The translations under genes were made by a program, and so were the position numbers. Shown one piece after another: positions 19,998 through 22,973 of a stretch of 22,973 nucleotides of DNA. The DNA is taken from assembly GCA_043777755.1 (NCBI GenBank), contig JAYWHK010000208.1, positions 1 through 22,973 on the forward strand. Direction: 5' to 3'. Each line of letters begins with the position of its first letter. Position 1 is the stretch's first letter. The notes below the pieces were generated by a model, which saw nothing but the letters and a program-made list of their open reading frames with translations, had not been told where the DNA came from and ran no database searches. The DNA comes from CANHEE01 sp043777755 (lineage in GTDB: Bacteria > Bacteroidota > Bacteroidia > Chitinophagales > Saprospiraceae).

Positions 19998-22898
19998 ATG
20001 AAAAAATTTATTACCCTTTTCTCTTTTTTTTGTTTTTTTGCCTTTTCTGCATTGGCGCAAGCTCCTGTGAATGACGAATGTAGCGGCGCAATTCCCGTAC
20101 CCGTCAATGCTTCTACGGATTGTACACAATTTGCGCAAAGCGATATTACGAATGCGACATTATCGCCACTCAATCCACCTTTTTTCAATTCCGAAAAAGA
20201 TGTTTGGTTCAAATTTGTAGCAAACAGTAAAATCCACAAGATAAATGTCTATGATTTTGCTGCGCCACAAGGCAACAGTGAAAAATTGAGAATTGAAATT
20301 GCTTTTGGTTCAGCTGATCTTTGTAATCCAATTTACTACTACGATGCAGGCTTGGCAACAGATACGTTGGGTTTTGCTTTTGACTTCGAAATTGGAGGAG
20401 AGTATGTTGTCAAAATTAGTACTTTTTCAGAGCCAGGTGCTTCGGGCGTTCCTTTGAGTAATTTCAAAATCTGTATGACTACGCCTGTTCAGCCTGTCAA
20501 TAAGAGTTGTGACAAATCAAAAATATTGAATGTTCCTACGAATGGTACGCCTTTATTGGTTACCGGCAATAACGAAAATGTACCGTATCAGTTCCTTCCA
20601 ATAGACAATTGCACGAGCAGCAATCCAGAAAAAATACTTTGGTATCAATTCAAAGCCACTCAAAATGCCTATTCGATAAAATTTACTAAAGCAGCTATTT
20701 TCAAACAGGTACAATCATTGACTTATACGTTGAGAATTATCGAAGGAGATAGTTGTTGGAGTCAAAATACGTTATACTGCAAGGTAAATGATGGTTTCAA
20801 CACAAACCCATTAACTACGTATCAATCGGATCAGTTTATTGCTGGAAAAAACTATTTTATTATGGTTTCTTCTCAGTTTTATTCGCCGATGGCGTTTGAC
20901 TTTACGATTGCAGCAATCCAAAATTCACCACCAAATGACCTCTGTGCCAATGCTATTCCATTGGTTATCAATGATTTTGGTAGTTGTGCGAAAGCGACAA
21001 ATGGTTCTACTGGCAATTTTTCACCAAGTGAAACACTTTGTTATTCTTTGAATACATTTAATGGTGATGTTTGGTACAGTTTTGTTGCAACCAAGACCAA
21101 ACATATCATTAGTATTTCTAATAAAAGTCCTGATGATGATTTGCATTTTTCAGTATTACAAGGTAATTGTAATGCTCTTTATGAAGCAGGAACTTGCTAT
21201 GAAAAAGATAAAATCGAGTTAAAAAAGCTTATTGTTGGTGAAAAATATTTTGTAGTAGTAAGCAATAATGGAAATTTTGCAAATTTTACTAATCACACAT
21301 TTTCACTTTGTGTTCAAGAAGGAACTCCACCGCCACCGAATGATAATCCAAACAATGCAACCGTGCTGGAAATCAATCCTACACTTAGTATTGTAAAATC
21401 AAAGCCAGGCGACTTAACAACAGCTACTAACAGTGGTATTGCTACTTGTGCGTTTCCCAATAACGTTGAAATTGATGTTTTTTATACTTTTACAGCAACC
21501 AACAAACAGCATCTGCTACAATTTTTTAACATTAAGCGATTGACTAATTTTTCGATAAATTTGGAAATGGCTATGATGGATAACAATCTGAATGAAATAT
21601 TCTGCAATAATTCTGTTATCATGGATAGTACAATGTTTTTTAGCAATTTGGAAGTTGGAAAAAAATACATTTTGAGAGTTTTTAGTAATGATATTTACTC
21701 TTTTGATGTCGCTGTTTCAACGCCACCTGCTCCACCTGTAAATGATATTTGTACTGCTGCAATTACGCTTACACCAAGCAATGATTGGGCTTGTAAAAAT
21801 CCTGTTAGTGGCACGACATATTGGGCAACTCAGGACGATGCAACTTCTAACTTTCAAGGTTATGGCGTTTGGTATTCTTTTACTGCAACTTCCACGAAGC
21901 ATAGTATTTACTTAGAAAATATCGTTGGAATTACCAATAACAACCTCGATATTAGGCTTTTAGTAGGGAAAAATCCTTGTGATTTAGACAATTTAGTTTA
22001 TGCAAGTGGAACACCTAACAATCCCGTTTCTATTTTGAGTAGTTTGGAAATTGGTAAAAAATACTATATAAATGTGCAGTCTTTTGACGTGAAAGACTTT
22101 GCTTTTTTTGACATTTGCATCACTACACCAACTACGATTTTTAGCAATGAAACTTGTAAAAATGCGGTTAATCTGAAAGTCAATCCGACAGAGCAAATCG
22201 TCGATTTTATCAAAACGTCCAGTAACTTTGCACAGTTTGCACCTCTACTTCCTTTTAGTGGTTCTTTTTCGGAATTTAAAAACGTAGCAACTTGGTACAA
22301 ATTCACGGCAACTTCTACACAACATATCCTTCACTTTTTAAATATAGAAGATATTTTAGGTAGTGGAAACGGAAATTTAGAGTTTGACCCATTTGAAGGA
22401 AGTTGTGATAGTTTGATTTTATCAAAAATATTGAGCAATGTCACCTCTAATTCTGTAAATAAATCCATTACGATTGCTACTACAATTGGAAAAACATATT
22501 GGATAAAAACTTCGAGTTATAATACAAATTATAGAGCAAATTTCAATTTGGCAGTTTGTTCTGCAAGCCCACCACTCAATGATGAGTGTTCGGGTGCTTT
22601 TGAAGTCAAAGTTGCACCTACAACAAAGGCGATTTATCCTCAGGATTTTACCTATCGCTATGCAACTGATAGCTCTGGAAATTATGGAAATTCTGATTTG
22701 TGGTATCATTTTACAGCGAAACAGACACATCATACCATACAATTTAAGAAATATTCTCCAAGTATAATCAGAATTTTCAAGGGAAATTGTAACAATGTGC
22801 AGTTTATTAAAGAATTGAAAATGGGTACTGATACGATGGCTGTTGTAGCTAATTTACAAGTTGGAGAAAAGTATTTACTCGATGTTCCAGTTTTCTAA
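19998..22898 (+). CDS. secreted protein with seven PPC-like repeats, apparently truncated
   Basis: A 966-aa exported protein. A signal peptide at residues 1-20 (MKKFITLFSFFCFFAFSALA) is followed by Gln21. The ATG at 19998 is chosen over a TTG at 19944 because it gives a clean signal peptide. Seven related units follow, beginning near residues 23, 166, 311, 446, 580, 716 and 859. Most units open with a [PS]xN[DEK]xC motif, carry a WYxFTAT-like strand with a nearby His, and end in a GxKYxxxV strand and F-x-x-C-x-x-x-P. This layout resembles bacterial pre-peptidase C-terminal (PPC) beta-sandwich domains. The seventh unit stops right after its GEKYLLDV strand, and no type IX secretion sorting domain follows. 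The protein is probably cell-surface or secreted. Enzyme activity is not apparent; an adhesive or structural role is only a guess. Confidence 0.85.
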   Translation: MKKFITLFSFFCFFAFSALAQAPVNDECSGAIPVPVNASTDCTQFAQSDITNATLSPLNPPFFNSEKDVWFKFVANSKIHKINVYDFAAPQGNSEKLRIEIAFGSADLCNPIYYYDAGLATDTLGFAFDFEIGGEYVVKISTFSEPGASGVPLSNFKICMTTPVQPVNKSCDKSKILNVPTNGTPLLVTGNNENVPYQFLPIDNCTSSNPEKILWYQFKATQNAYSIKFTKAAIFKQVQSLTYTLRIIEGDSCWSQNTLYCKVNDGFNTNPLTTYQSDQFIAGKNYFIMVSSQFYSPMAFDFTIAAIQNSPPNDLCANAIPLVINDFGSCAKATNGSTGNFSPSETLCYSLNTFNGDVWYSFVATKTKHIISISNKSPDDDLHFSVLQGNCNALYEAGTCYEKDKIELKKLIVGEKYFVVVSNNGNFANFTNHTFSLCVQEGTPPPPNDNPNNATVLEINPTLSIVKSKPGDLTTATNSGIATCAFPNNVEIDVFYTFTATNKQHLLQFFNIKRLTNFSINLEMAMMDNNLNEIFCNNSVIMDSTMFFSNLEVGKKYILRVFSNDIYSFDVAVSTPPAPPVNDICTAAITLTPSNDWACKNPVSGTTYWATQDDATSNFQGYGVWYSFTATSTKHSIYLENIVGITNNNLDIRLLVGKNPCDLDNLVYASGTPNNPVSILSSLEIGKKYYINVQSFDVKDFAFFDICITTPTTIFSNETCKNAVNLKVNPTEQIVDFIKTSSNFAQFAPLLPFSGSFSEFKNVATWYKFTATSTQHILHFLNIEDILGSGNGNLEFDPFEGSCDSLILSKILSNVTSNSVNKSITIATTIGKTYWIKTSSYNTNYRANFNLAVCSASPPLNDECSGAFEVKVAPTTKAIYPQDFTYRYATDSSGNYGNSDLWYHFTAKQTHHTIQFKKYSPSIIRIFKGNCNNVQFIKELKMGTDTMAVVANLQVGEKYLLDVPVF
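20064..22898 (+). repeat. seven tandem protein-coding repeats of ~134-145 codons
   Basis: The repeat starts are near 20064, 20493, 20928, 21333, 21735, 22143 and 22572, giving periods of about 143, 145, 135, 134, 136 and 143 codons. DNA-level identity between units is low, so this is an old duplication visible in the protein and not a recombining DNA array. Unit 4 lacks the first conserved Cys (PNDNPNNA). Unit 7 is about 35 codons short. Confidence 0.8.
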
Positions 22899-22920
22899 AA
22901 ACAGAACATTTTTAAAAAAT

Positions 22921-22973
22921 ATGAAAAACAATATTTGTTTTTATAATAAAATATTGATATTTTATTTTTATAA
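22921..22973 (+). CDS. possible 5' end of a following gene (partial)
   Basis: An ATG at 22921 opens a frame that stays open to the window edge and encodes MKNNICFYNKILIFYFY, which is basic then hydrophobic like the start of a signal peptide. The same frame can also be read from an ATG at 22882. An AT-only palindrome (22945-22966) overlaps it, so it may equally be non-coding intergenic DNA. Confidence 0.2.
   Translation, partial: MKNNICFYNKILIFYFY

Noticed and set aside
22422..22742. 106-aa Cys- and Ile-rich open frame on the - strand
   Set aside because: It lies inside the repeat-protein gene, and its composition simply mirrors the Asn/Asp/Thr codons of the sense strand.
22945..22966. AT-only palindrome with 10-bp arms after the repeat-protein gene
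   Set aside because: It has no G-C pairs in the arms and no following T tract that stands out from AT-rich surroundings, so I do not call it a terminator.

Overview
The window is an AT-rich surface-polysaccharide locus, almost certainly from a Bacteroidota bacterium. The evidence for that assignment is the absence of Shine-Dalgarno sequences before nearly every gene, TAnnTTTG-type promoter motifs, and a secreted protein built from Cys-containing repeats of a style common in that phylum. A member of the Cytophaga/Saprospira side is plausible but cannot be proven here. Every supported gene lies on the + strand. From 192 to 19796 the genes are packed tightly, many overlapping by 1-26 bp, which suggests one long operon or a few nested ones. 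It ends at a perfect 46-bp palindromic terminator (19815-19860).

Region 1 (192-7901) is a nonulosonic-acid (sialic-acid-like) sugar module. It holds an SpsF-type cytidylyltransferase, an aldo/keto reductase, a fusion of a second SpsF-type cytidylyltransferase with a glutamate-1-semialdehyde-aminomutase-type aminotransferase, two GNAT acyltransferases (the second PseH-like), and a PseI-like synthase. Between the PseH-like gene and pseI sits a small fatty-acyl module: a MaoC/PhaJ-type hydratase, an acyl carrier protein and a KAS III-type ketosynthase. The module is preceded by a 113-nt long hairpin. My reading is that the locus makes a CMP-activated, pseudaminic-acid-like sugar carrying an ACP-derived acyl group. 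No PseB, PseC, PseG or classical PseF is in the window.

Region 2 (7924-13193) holds the polymer-assembly genes: a Wzx-type flippase, a GT-B transferase with the EDG and HP motifs of bacterial sialyltransferases (the likely nonulosonyltransferase), two GT2 glycosyltransferases and a Wzy-type polymerase. The polymerase gene carries T12 and T10 homopolymer tracts.

Region 3 (13180-17159) looks like a QuiNAc/FucNAc-type initiation block: a WbpV-like 4-ketoreductase, a PglF/WbpM-type 4,6-dehydratase, a short membrane phosphoglycosyl transferase with Asn-Glu where Asp-Glu is expected, and a WecA-type polytopic phosphoglycosyl transferase. Region 4 (17134-19796) holds a Uma2-family nuclease-fold gene and then gmd and fcl, which make GDP-L-fucose.

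Region 5 (19998-22898) is a separate transcription unit with its own candidate promoter. It encodes a secreted protein of seven ~140-residue repeats that stops inside the seventh repeat and has no recognisable C-terminal sorting domain. No intergenic stretch exceeds 300 bases. I see no tRNA, rRNA, CRISPR array or insertion-sequence transposase.
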